A DNA stretch of 34,211 nucleotides, taken from Pseudomonas koreensis. Its GTDB lineage: Bacteria; Pseudomonadota; Gammaproteobacteria; Pseudomonadales; Pseudomonadaceae. Both the position numbers and the translations under genes were made by a program. The notes beneath the pieces are model-generated. The model had not been told where the DNA came from and did not search any database. It saw only the letters and a program-made list of their open reading frames with translations. Location of the stretch: positions 1 through 34,211 of the forward strand of contig NZ_JAOEJU010000038.1 in the NCBI RefSeq assembly GCF_025447595.1, written 5' to 3'. Below, in pieces: positions 8,236 to 15,705 of this stretch (position 1 is the stretch's first letter; each line of letters opens with the position of its first letter).

Positions 8236-11200
8236 TCAGATGAAGTTGATTTCTTTCAGGTAGTCGCAGCCGCGACGTAGCAGCGCCGGGGATTTTTCCG
8301 GGTAGTGCGCGCCCATCTGCTGCACGCCGGCCTGGGCATTGGCGTGGCCGATCAGGGAGATGTCGCCGATGTCTTCCTCGAAGCCGTTGAGGTAGAAACC
8401 GAGTACGCCGAACAGCGCGTTGTCGGCATCGACCCGGCCCAGTTGCTGTTGCCAGTCGGCGACGCTGACCAGCGAGAACTCGCTGCCGGTTTCGCGGAAC
8501 GACGCGACGTAGGCATCCCAGCTCAGGGGCTCCGGGTTGTGCAGGTTGAACACCGCCCGTTCGGCCGAATAACGGCTGGCGTGGAAGGCGATGAAACGGG
8601 CGAGAAAATCCACCGGCATCAGGTCGAAATTCAGTGCGAAGGCCGGCACCTGACCGAGCTGGATCGAGCCCTTGAGCATCAGCATCAAACGGTTCTTGTG
8701 CGGCTGGCAGACGCCACTGAGGCTGTTGAAACTGATGTTGCCGGGCCGATACAGATTGACCCGCACCCCACGCTCTCGGGCCCGTTCGAGGATGCGTTCG
8801 CCGACCCATTTCGACAGGTTGTAGCCGTTGCGGATGTAGATCGGCGGCGTCGGTGCGGCGGGCAGTTCCAGCACCCGGCCTGCGTCGTCGACGGTGCTGG
8901 AGGCGGACAGTGTCGAGACGAAATTGAACACCTTCTTGCTGCGCCCTTCGCACAGCCGCAGCAGTTCGAAAATCGGCTCGACGTTGTCCGCCGCCAGCGA
9001 CTCGTAGTCGAGCACGTGATTTACGTTGGCGGCGTTGTGCACCAGCGCGCCGAACTCACGATCCAGTCGCACGAAGTCTTCATCGGACAGGCCCAGTTGC
9101 GGTCGGGTGATGTCTGCCGAATAGACCCGCACCCGACTCAGGTCCAGATGCTCCAGCCGGTTCTCTCGCAACGATTGGGCAAAACGCTGCGCCGCCGTTT
9201 GTCCACCGCCGTCGCGCACCAGACACGCCACTTCGCTGGCGCCCCATCCCAGCAACGCCTCGACGATGTGCACACCGACAAAACTGTTGGCGCCGGTGAC
9301 GATCACCTTGTGCACATCGCCCATGCGGCTGATCGGCAGCGCCTCGATTTCCAGCGCTCGCTCGGCGTCGGCCATCGCCTGGGCGCTGAGTACCGCGCTG
9401 TCATCGGTGCCGCGCACCAGCGTGGCGAGCTTGGTGATGGTCGGCAGTTCGATGAAGCGGTTGATCGAAATGCTGCGGCCAAATTCCTCCCGCAGACGCA
9501 GGAGCATGCGCGACAGCAGAATCGAGTGACCGCCGAGATTGAAGAAGCTTTCGTCGGTGGAAATGTCGCTGGTCGGCAGCTCCAGCAACTCGGCCCAGAT
9601 CTCCAGCAGCAGCGCTTCGTCGGCGTTGGCCGGCAGGCATTTGGGGCCGCTGTCCTGCACGCTGACCGGCAGCTCCAGCAGGGCCTTGCGGTCGACTTTG
9701 CCGTTGGCGGCGAATGGCATGTTCGGCAGTTCCGTCCATGCCACCGGTTGCATGTAGTCGGGTAAAAACTGCTGCGCATGAGCTTTCAAAGACTCGCGCG
9801 CGGCATCCGATTGCGGCTGGGCGAGGAACGCCAGAATTCGCCGCTGACTGTCGATCACCACCGCGATTTGCCGATACAGCTGACTCTCGCGCAGGCACCG
9901 CTCGATCTCTTCCGGCTCGACCCGGAAGCCGCGGATTTTCACCTGATTGTCGCGGCGTCCGCACAGCTCGATGCCATCCTCGCCCCACTTGGCCATGTCG
10001 CCGCTGCGGTAGGCGCGCAGACGCTGGCCGTCCGGCAATTCCAGATCCAGATAGCGCTCCGATGTCTGCTGTGGATTGTTCAGATAACCCAGGCATACGC
10101 CAGGGCCGACGATGAACAGTTCGCCGACGGTTTGCTCCGGCACCGGTTGCAGATCGTCGTCGAGGATCAGTACCTGACTGTTGGCAATCGGCCCGCCGAG
10201 GGTGCGATTGCTGTCGCCCGGTTGCAGTTGCCGCGCGGTGATCAGCACCGTGGCTTCGGTGGGGCCGTAGAGGTTGTGCAGCTTGCCCTGGCGCGTCAGT
10301 TGCTCGATCACGAACGGCTCGCAGACGTCGCCGCCGGTCATGATCTGCCCGACGCTTTGCAGTTGCTCCAGCGGCAGGATGCTCAACAGCGCCGGCGGCA
10401 GGAACGCGTGGGTCAGTTGCCGGCGGCGAATCAGCGCCACCAGTTGCAGCGGGTCGCGGCGCTGGTTGTCGTCGGGCACCACCAGCTCCGCGCCTTCGAG
10501 CAGGGTCGGGAAGATGTCGATCAGCGACGAGTCAAAACTCAGGGACGAGAACTGCAGCACCCGGCTCTCTGCGCGCAACTGCACGTAATCGGCGTACCAA
10601 GCGGTGAAGTGTGCGAGGTTCGCCTGACTGAGCAGCACACCCTTCGGATGGCCGGTGGTGCCCGAGGTGTAGAGCGCCATGCAGGGTGAGTCGAGCTCGG
10701 GCCGGTGAAGCATCAACGGTTGCGACAGATCGACGTCGGTGCTGTCGATGCGACAGACATCCAGCCCCGGCATCGAACCGCTCAGCGGATGTTCGCCGTC
10801 GTGCAGCAACAACACCGCCCCGGCGTTTTCCAGAATGTACTGCTGACGCTGAAGCGGATGGCTCGGCTCCAGCGGCAGGTACACCGCGCCACTGCCGAGA
10901 ATTGCCAGGATCGAAGCAAACAGCGCATCGCATTTCGGCAGGCAAATCCCCACCACCCACGGTCGTGGTTGTGTCTCCAGCATTGCCAGCAACCGCTGCT
11001 GGATCGCCCGGCTGTGATCATGCAACTGGCGATAACTGATCGACTGCTCGGCAAGGTGCAGCGCCGGACGCTCCGCGTGTTCGATCAGACTCCGTTGCAG
11101 CCGCTCGATGACCGGGATCTGCGCCCGTTGCAGCAAGGCCGGATGGGCCGTGGCATTGAGGCGATGGGCATAAGCCAGGCTGTCGAGAAACAGCAAGTTT

Positions 11201-11625
11201 TCCACCTGCTCGAAGTCCGGCGCACGGGCCGCTGTCGCGTGCTGGAAATACTCGGCATCGCGAGAGAAACGGCTGACCAGCAGCGCCACTTCGTCCACCA
11301 CCTGCGCCAATGTTCGCTGGCGCAGGGCCTGACCGTTGCCGGACGGTTCGTCGGCGATGGGTACGCGGCTCAGCAGCGTCGAATTACAGAGGCAAAGCAG
11401 ATCGAGAACCGGCAGTCCGCCGATGCCCGTTGCACCGATGCCCAGGCGCAAGGTCAGGTGCGGTGTCACGCCGTGATCCTGCGGCGCAAGACTGCCGTCA
11501 TCGATCACCAGATCCACCGACGGAGCAGTCTCTGTCAGCAATGAATGACCGTGTTGTTCGAGCTCCTGCGCCAGGTCGGTCAAGGCCTGGCTGCGGCCCC
11601 TCAGCAAAATGTCGAGACGTCTCAT
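8236..11625 (-). CDS. mgoA: Single-module NRPS with A-T-reductase layout, MgoA/PvfC
   Basis: The protein has 1,129 residues. The ATG at 11625 is preceded by AAGGAGG and follows the upstream gene by 13 bp. Layout: an N-terminal segment without a condensation domain (1 to about 165); an adenylation domain (about 170-650) with core motifs YTSGTTGHPKG, LYGPTEA, YRSGDMAKW, GRRDNQVKIRGFRVEP and the lysine of NGKVDRK; a carrier domain whose LGGHS serine (about 701) takes phosphopantetheine; and a terminal thioester reductase (about 770-1129) with the NAD(P)-binding TGANSFVG and catalytic Y935/K939 (YNLSKW). A hand alignment to GrsA gives a pocket code of about D-S-I-F-M-G-L-V-L-K, which is hydrophobic and fits an aliphatic amino acid. 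Family members activate valine or leucine and release an aldehyde reductively. Together with the two oxygenases this predicts N-oxygenated small molecules rather than a peptide. Confidence 0.93.
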   Translation of the reverse strand: MRRLDILLRGRSQALTDLAQELEQHGHSLLTETAPSVDLVIDDGSLAPQDHGVTPHLTLRLGIGATGIGGLPVLDLLCLCNSTLLSRVPIADEPSGNGQALRQRTLAQVVDEVALLVSRFSRDAEYFQHATAARAPDFEQVENLLFLDSLAYAHRLNATAHPALLQRAQIPVIERLQRSLIEHAERPALHLAEQSISYRQLHDHSRAIQQRLLAMLETQPRPWVVGICLPKCDALFASILAILGSGAVYLPLEPSHPLQRQQYILENAGAVLLLHDGEHPLSGSMPGLDVCRIDSTDVDLSQPLMLHRPELDSPCMALYTSGTTGHPKGVLLSQANLAHFTAWYADYVQLRAESRVLQFSSLSFDSSLIDIFPTLLEGAELVVPDDNQRRDPLQLVALIRRRQLTHAFLPPALLSILPLEQLQSVGQIMTGGDVCEPFVIEQLTRQGKLHNLYGPTEATVLITARQLQPGDSNRTLGGPIANSQVLILDDDLQPVPEQTVGELFIVGPGVCLGYLNNPQQTSERYLDLELPDGQRLRAYRSGDMAKWGEDGIELCGRRDNQVKIRGFRVEPEEIERCLRESQLYRQIAVVIDSQRRILAFLAQPQSDAARESLKAHAQQFLPDYMQPVAWTELPNMPFAANGKVDRKALLELPVSVQDSGPKCLPANADEALLLEIWAELLELPTSDISTDESFFNLGGHSILLSRMLLRLREEFGRSISINRFIELPTITKLATLVRGTDDSAVLSAQAMADAERALEIEALPISRMGDVHKVIVTGANSFVGVHIVEALLGWGASEVACLVRDGGGQTAAQRFAQSLRENRLEHLDLSRVRVYSADITRPQLGLSDEDFVRLDREFGALVHNAANVNHVLDYESLAADNVEPIFELLRLCEGRSKKVFNFVSTLSASSTVDDAGRVLELPAAPTPPIYIRNGYNLSKWVGERILERARERGVRVNLYRPGNISFNSLSGVCQPHKNRLMLMLKGSIQLGQVPAFALNFDLMPVDFLARFIAFHASRYSAERAVFNLHNPEPLSWDAYVASFRETGSEFSLVSVADWQQQLGRVDADNALFGVLGFYLNGFEEDIGDISLIGHANAQAGVQQMGAHYPEKSPALLRRGCDYLKEINFI

Positions 11626-11638
11626 GTCAGCCTCCTTG

Positions 11639-12568
11639 TCAAACCAGGTAGTCGCGCAGGGCGTGCTGCACGCACGGTGTGTCGAGCAGCGAACTGTTGT
11701 GAAAAAACCGCACGATGTTGCCCACAAGCGGATGGTGACGATTGATCGGGAAGGCCAGCCCGGCCATCTCGTCTTTCAGTGCGCGGCGGGTGGCATCGTT
11801 GACTGGCAGGGCGTCGATCAGGCGCAGGTCGAAGGACTTCTGGATGTCGTTGGTCAGGTAATGGCCGATGAACACCGGCAGGATCTGCGCGATGCATTCG
11901 CGATCCGTATCGCTCGCGGTGTGCCAGTAGATGCGCACCATCCGCGCCCAGAAACTCGAGTGCCGGCCCTCGTCCAGCAAGTGGTCGGCCATCAGGCCCT
12001 TGATCGACGGCTTGACCGTGTCGTCCCGGGCGAACGCCGCGACATCGCCGGTCACGGTGTTCTCGGCGATGGCGACGCAGATCAGCTCCACGGCACTGCG
12101 CAGATGGTCCGGGGCCAGTTCGACGGCGGCCGGAATCGCCCGGCTCAGTTCGATTTCATTCGGCAGCTCGATCGGCTCGATGCCGGTCATGGCCACGGTC
12201 TGCTGCATGAAATCCATTGCCACCAGCGCGTGGTAATCCTCGTCCACCACCACGGTCATGGCGTCGTAGCGACAGGCGAACGGGAAGGCCACGGCGAAGC
12301 GGTTCTTGGCGATGCTGCGGGCGGTTTTGTCGACGATCTCGGTCTCGAAAATCACCACGTCGTTGATGAATTTGTACAGCGTCTGCACGAGGGCGAAATC
12401 ACGCTGTTCCGGGCATTCGCGCAGGAAGGTTTCGCTGAGCACCAACGGCTGGCGGCTGAGCGGATAGATCAGCCGCGCGTCGTCCTCCAGCACGCGGCGT
12501 GGCCGGGTGCGAATGGTCGCGCGGCTTTCCCAGGCGTCGGCGAAAGACTGGTAGTCGGCGGCATTCAT
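11639..12568 (-). CDS. mgoC: AurF-like diiron N-oxygenase, MgoC/PvfB
   Basis: The protein has 309 residues. The ATG at 12568 overlaps the previous stop (ATGA) and has GGAGGTGG before it. It is a helical ferritin-like diiron protein of the p-aminobenzoate N-oxygenase family. The full AurF-type ligand set can be placed by spacing: E75 (FETE), E110 and H113 (DEDYH), E169 (IAEN), H196, E200 and H203 (HLLDEGRHSSF). AurF has E101, E136/H139, E196, H223, E227, H230, with nearly the same intervals. The enzyme is thus probably active and oxidises an amine nitrogen to hydroxylamine or nitroso level, on the substrate of the neighbouring NRPS. It matches MgoC/PvfB/HamC of the diazeniumdiolate and pyrazine-N-oxide clusters. 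Confidence 0.9.
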   Translation of the reverse strand: MNAADYQSFADAWESRATIRTRPRRVLEDDARLIYPLSRQPLVLSETFLRECPEQRDFALVQTLYKFINDVVIFETEIVDKTARSIAKNRFAVAFPFACRYDAMTVVVDEDYHALVAMDFMQQTVAMTGIEPIELPNEIELSRAIPAAVELAPDHLRSAVELICVAIAENTVTGDVAAFARDDTVKPSIKGLMADHLLDEGRHSSFWARMVRIYWHTASDTDRECIAQILPVFIGHYLTNDIQKSFDLRLIDALPVNDATRRALKDEMAGLAFPINRHHPLVGNIVRFFHNSSLLDTPCVQHALRDYLV

Positions 12569-13338
12569 TGGGCCACCTCCGCCAGCGGTTCGCGCATGCT
12601 CAGGCGCAGGCCGTCCCACAGGGCGATGCGGCTTTCCACGGCGGCGATGGCGCTGGCGTAGACCTCGGCTTCGCGCTGCGGATCGCCGTCCACCAGTCGA
12701 TCCAGCAGTTGCTCGGCGGCGGGGCCGTGGTCTTCGGAGTCGACCTCGATGTGCCGCTCCAGGTAGTAACGGAAGGTCGGCGCCTGTTCGACACCGATGC
12801 CCCAGGCATCGAGCATGCGCTGGAACATGGTCGGGATCACGCTCTCGCGACCGTGCAGGAATGCGGCGGCCACGCTGTGCCCCGGCGCATGCAGTGCGGT
12901 TTGCAAAGTGTCGCGGACGAATCGCGCCGCCGCCGGATCAACCTCGACGCTTTGCAGGGCGACGTCGTAACTCACGCCTTCCTGCTGCAGCGTCACGAAG
13001 CGCTCCACCGCTGTCGTGTCCGCACCGACTTCGCGCATCGCATCGAGGTACAGTTCGAAGTGACTGTAATGCCCGTGTGACAGCCGGTCGTCCGATTCTT
13101 CCCCGAGCACGATTTCGTTGATCAGTCTGGCTGCGTGTGGATCCCGTGGCGGCAACCACGGCAGACGCGTGCAAGTCAGTTCCTGCTGCAGTCGCTTGGT
13201 CAGCGACATGAAGTCCCAGACAGCAAATACATGGGACTCCATGAACCGGCGCAATGTCGCCAAAGAATCGATTTCGGAGAAGATCGGATGAACGCTGAGT
13301 TCGGCTTTCTTTAGTGTAAGTTGCTCTTTAGTTGGCAT
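12565..13338 (-). CDS. mgoB: DUF3050 haem-oxygenase-like protein, MgoB/PvfA
   Basis: The protein has 257 residues. ATG 13338 (MPTKEQLTL) is preferred; an in-frame TTG at 13380 gives 14 more residues (GNPYFPISQSLAT) and cannot be ruled out, since neither has a strong ribosome site. The all-helical sequence fits the haem-oxygenase-like diiron oxidase superfamily: RRFMESHVFAVWDFMSLTKRLQ (helix 1, H36), NEIVLGEESDD (E75, E80, E81), SHFELYLDAM (E95), HGRESV (H162, E165) and RHIEVDSEDHGP (H196, D200, H204) supply the His/acid pairs that can bind metal. It is the first gene of the operon and overlaps mgoC by 4 bp. Family knowledge: MgoB/PvfA/HamA are required for the signal molecule, likely for a nitrogen oxidation or N-N bond step. 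The exact reaction is inferred. Confidence 0.88.
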   Translation of the reverse strand: MPTKEQLTLKKAELSVHPIFSEIDSLATLRRFMESHVFAVWDFMSLTKRLQQELTCTRLPWLPPRDPHAARLINEIVLGEESDDRLSHGHYSHFELYLDAMREVGADTTAVERFVTLQQEGVSYDVALQSVEVDPAAARFVRDTLQTALHAPGHSVAAAFLHGRESVIPTMFQRMLDAWGIGVEQAPTFRYYLERHIEVDSEDHGPAAEQLLDRLVDGDPQREAEVYASAIAAVESRIALWDGLRLSMREPLAEVAQ

Positions 13339-14093
13339 GGTTGCGAGACTCTGGCTAATAGGGAAGTAGGGATTGCCCAATCAATTGCTAATAACGTTGA
13401 ACAAGTTTCTCCAGGCGAACGACAGCCTCATTCGGTTTCGATGAAAGCAGGCAATGTCTGAAGGGCCCAAAACTACAGCGGACGGTCAAGCCGTCGCAAT
13501 CGAGGCCGTAGTGCACGGTTGCGCCGGGCTTGTCATTTCGGATCCAAACTCGGCGAAGAAAAACTAATACATCGCAAAACAACTTAACAAGTTTATTTTT
13601 AATTATTTTTAGTTGGCTGTTTTTGAAGTATGAGTGGGCCTGATAAAACTTATAAGCTAAGTTTTATTTGGGCGTAGTTGCTCCTTTCGGCGTTTAGCGG
13701 CCAAAATTGAACGACAAGAGTGAATGCCTCACTCGAAGCAACTTTCCAATTGAGTAATTGAATGAATATGAGGGGATGAAGTCGGGCTGTAACGGCGCCG
13801 TTTCTTCCTGTTCCCGTGACAAGGCTCCTTCCGTAGGTTCCTGGTGCGGGGACTGCTGCCGGGGCGGCGCGTCCCCGTTCTATATTGGGTTGGCGATCCA
13901 AGGGTGCGCGTAAATCGGCGCCGCGGCTATCGTCGAAAATGACTTCCTTGCGGTGCAAATTCCGGGCTGTTCAAAGCAGGGGGGAGGTTAGAGCGCAGGC
14001 GTCGATGTGCCACGGCAAATGACCGTGACCGGTGGGGGGATTTGTAAGCGGGTTATTCGCCGGGTGAGTGGAGGCTCACCCGGGAGGGAGGAT
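13339..14093. other. 755-bp AT-rich intergenic leader upstream of the mgo operon
   Basis: This is the longest stretch here without a supported gene. The part at 13565-13670 is strikingly A/T-rich (runs such as TTTATTTTTAATTATTTTT), unlike the GC-rich surroundings, and probably carries the mgo promoter and its control sites. It holds a 10+5+10 inverted repeat (13643-13667) and a smaller AACTT-AAC-AAGTT palindrome (13581-13593). Near the GntR stop is a 9-bp GC stem (CCGGGTGAG / CTCACCCGG, 14060-14083) without a T run, a weak terminator candidate for the GntR gene. An open minus-strand frame at 13388-13582 has only a TTG start and no ribosome site. Confidence 0.6.
13643..13667. promoter_or_regulatory. 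Perfect AT-rich inverted repeat, putative operator or RNA stem
   Basis: Arms ATAAAACTTA (13643-13652) and TAAGTTTTAT (13658-13667) flank a 5-base spacer TAAGC. The symmetry is perfect over 20 bases and lies about 305 bp upstream of mgoB. It looks like a dimeric-regulator operator in the likely promoter region of the mgo operon. I cannot assign a protein to it. Confidence 0.5.
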
Positions 14094-14804
14094 TCAGCGC
14101 GCCGCTTTGCGGCTTTGGCCGGCGGAGCTGGCGAGGTAACGGGTGATCACCTCGACACCGCGATTGAGGTGCTGCTCCAGCAGTGTCACGGCGTGCGTGG
14201 TGTCACGCTCTTTCACGGCCTGCAACAACGCGCGGTGATCGTCCTGGGAGAGTTTGCCCAGGCCCATGGCCTCGAGGTTGAAGCGCAGGAAGCGTTCTTC
14301 TTCGTTCAGGCCGTCTTCCACCAGCCGCAACAGCCGGCCATTGGGCGCCTTGCTGTAGAGCGCCATGTGAAACAGACGGTTGAGCCGACCGATTTCGGTG
14401 TAGTCGTGTTCGATTTCCAGCTCTTCGATGTAGCCGGCCGCGCGTTCGTGATCGGCCGGGGTCAGCAGCGGGATCGACTGGCGCAGCGCTTCGGACTCCA
14501 GCAGGATGCGCAGCTCGTAGGTTTGCGTTGCATCGCCCTGGATCAGCGGCGCCACCACGGCGCCCTTGTGCGCAATCACGCTGAGCAGGCCCTGAGCCTC
14601 GAGCTGACGCAATGCTTCGCGCACCGGCATGCGGCTGACACCGAACAGGTCGGCCAGATCCTGCTGGCGCACGGCAGTGCCACAGGGCAGGCGCCCGTCG
14701 AGAATCGCGGCGCGCAGGGTTTCTTCGATGACCGAGCGGGCCAGGTGGGCGGGAATCGGGCCATCGACTTTGATGCTGTGGAGTGGCTTGGGCTTCTGGG
14801 TCAC
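14094..14804 (-). CDS. GntR-family transcriptional regulator, FCD (FadR/VanR) subgroup
   Basis: The protein has 236 residues. The start is set at the GTG at 14804 (MTQKPKPLHSIK after initiation), with AGGGTG upstream; an in-frame TTG at 14840 would place the start inside the palindromic operator. The N-terminal winged helix-turn-helix (about 18-85) carries LARSVIEETLRAAILDG and DLADLFGVSRMPVREALRQLEAQGLL. The C-terminal FCD ligand domain (about 95-225) has the family's metal/ligand pattern: ELRILLESEALR, LNRLFHMALY (the H of the FH pair), and a final HLNRGVEVI histidine. Such proteins are usually repressors released by an organic acid. The effector cannot be told. It stands alone, divergent from lapG and upstream of the mgo operon. 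Confidence 0.9.
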   Translation of the reverse strand: MTQKPKPLHSIKVDGPIPAHLARSVIEETLRAAILDGRLPCGTAVRQQDLADLFGVSRMPVREALRQLEAQGLLSVIAHKGAVVAPLIQGDATQTYELRILLESEALRQSIPLLTPADHERAAGYIEELEIEHDYTEIGRLNRLFHMALYSKAPNGRLLRLVEDGLNEEERFLRFNLEAMGLGKLSQDDHRALLQAVKERDTTHAVTLLEQHLNRGVEVITRYLASSAGQSRKAAR

Positions 14805-14829
14805 AACTGCACACCCTATGACTGCGATA

Positions 14830-14841
14830 TTTGGATCCAAA
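14830..14841. promoter_or_regulatory. Perfect palindrome TTTGGATCCAAA, probable GntR/FCD operator
   Basis: This 12-bp perfect palindrome lies 26 bp upstream of the GntR start and 88 bp before lapG. It is almost the same as the VanR operator ATTGGATCCAAT that I recall from Caulobacter, another FCD-GntR site. Autoregulation of the GntR gene is the simplest reading; an effect on lapG is possible. Confidence 0.6.
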
Positions 14842-14929
14842 GGACACTAGTGATTGCTCTACAGGTTGTCAAACCGTGTAGAAGAACCCTGTCACATCTG
14901 AAGTTTAGCGCGCCAGCGATGATCTCAGG

Positions 14930-15691
14930 GTGCCATTGTTTTTTGCTGGGCTAACCTTCACCATCAAGCGCTTTCCTCTCTGCCCTGGATGCCTTGCATT
15001 GGCGGTACGTTTCGCAATCCCACGGATTGCGCGCTGGCTTGCCTGCGCGCTGCTGCTGGCCGGCATCATGCTGGGCGGCCTGCATGCCGATTGGGATTTT
15101 TCCGCGATCAGCCGCAAGGCCACGGCACTGTACGGGCCGTTGGGCGCCGGGCAACAGCGGATCGATGCCTGGCAGAATCTGCTGGCCACGCAGAAGCAGG
15201 TCAGCGAGATGGAAAAGCTCAAAGTGGTGAACCTGTTTTTCAACAAACAGATGCGCTACGTCGAAGACATCGATCTGTGGCACGAGGTCGATTATTGGGA
15301 AACCCCCATCGAAGCCTTGTGGAAAGGCGCCGGCGACTGCGAAGACTACGCGATTGCCAAGTATTTCAGCCTGCGCCACCTCGGTGTGGCCAGTGACAAG
15401 TTGCGCATCACCTACGTCAAGGCGCTGCGCCAGAACCGCGCGCACATGGTCCTGACTTACTATTCCAGCCCTGACGCCATGCCACTGGTGCTCGACAGCC
15501 TGATCGACCCGATCAAGCCGGCCGCCGAGCGAACCGATTTGCTGCCGGTCTACTCTTTCAATGCCGAAGGGTTGTATCTGCCGGGCGCCAAGGGCAACAA
15601 GAAGGTCGGTGACACCAAACGCCTGTCACGCTGGCAGGATGTGTTGAAGAAAATGCAGGCCGAAGGATTTCCGGTCGAGACGACTAACTAG
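14930..15691 (+). CDS. lapG: LapG, periplasmic calcium-dependent cysteine protease that cleaves LapA
   Basis: The frame gives 253 residues from a GTG at 14930. The true start is uncertain because no good ribosome site is visible, and internal TTG codons would shorten the N-terminus. A signal anchor (about 34-52, ARWLACALLLAGIMLGGL) sends it to the periplasm. The bacterial transglutaminase-like cysteine protease fold shows the catalytic triad: C137 in GDCEDYA, H172 in RAHMVL and D189 in LVLDS. The acidic residues around the cysteine fit the known calcium site. Known role: LapG cuts the LapA N-terminal region after a dialanine, releasing the adhesin and dispersing biofilm, unless LapD holds it. 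lapD follows 14 bp downstream, so both are co-transcribed. Confidence 0.93.
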   Translation: MPLFFAGLTFTIKRFPLCPGCLALAVRFAIPRIARWLACALLLAGIMLGGLHADWDFSAISRKATALYGPLGAGQQRIDAWQNLLATQKQVSEMEKLKVVNLFFNKQMRYVEDIDLWHEVDYWETPIEALWKGAGDCEDYAIAKYFSLRHLGVASDKLRITYVKALRQNRAHMVLTYYSSPDAMPLVLDSLIDPIKPAAERTDLLPVYSFNAEGLYLPGAKGNKKVGDTKRLSRWQDVLKKMQAEGFPVETTN

Positions 15692-15705
15692 GAGCACGCG
15701 CTCAG

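Noticed and set aside
8305..9765. Plus-strand open frame of 486 codons over the NRPS reductase domain
   Set aside because: It is opposite the mgoA coding frame and has typical GC-rich antisense composition without domain motifs.
13650..13958. 102-codon minus-strand open frame in the mgo leader
   Set aside because: It starts with TTG, has no ribosome site, overlaps the palindrome, and its sequence (PAAVPAPGTYGRS...) looks random.
14060..14083. Hairpin after the GntR gene as a definite terminator
   Set aside because: The stem is only 9 bp and no T run follows on the minus strand, so it is mentioned only as a weak candidate.
14094..14841. Naming the GntR regulator VanR
   Set aside because: Only the operator resembles VanR's. 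No vanA/vanB or other vanillate genes are nearby, and FCD regulators share similar half-sites.
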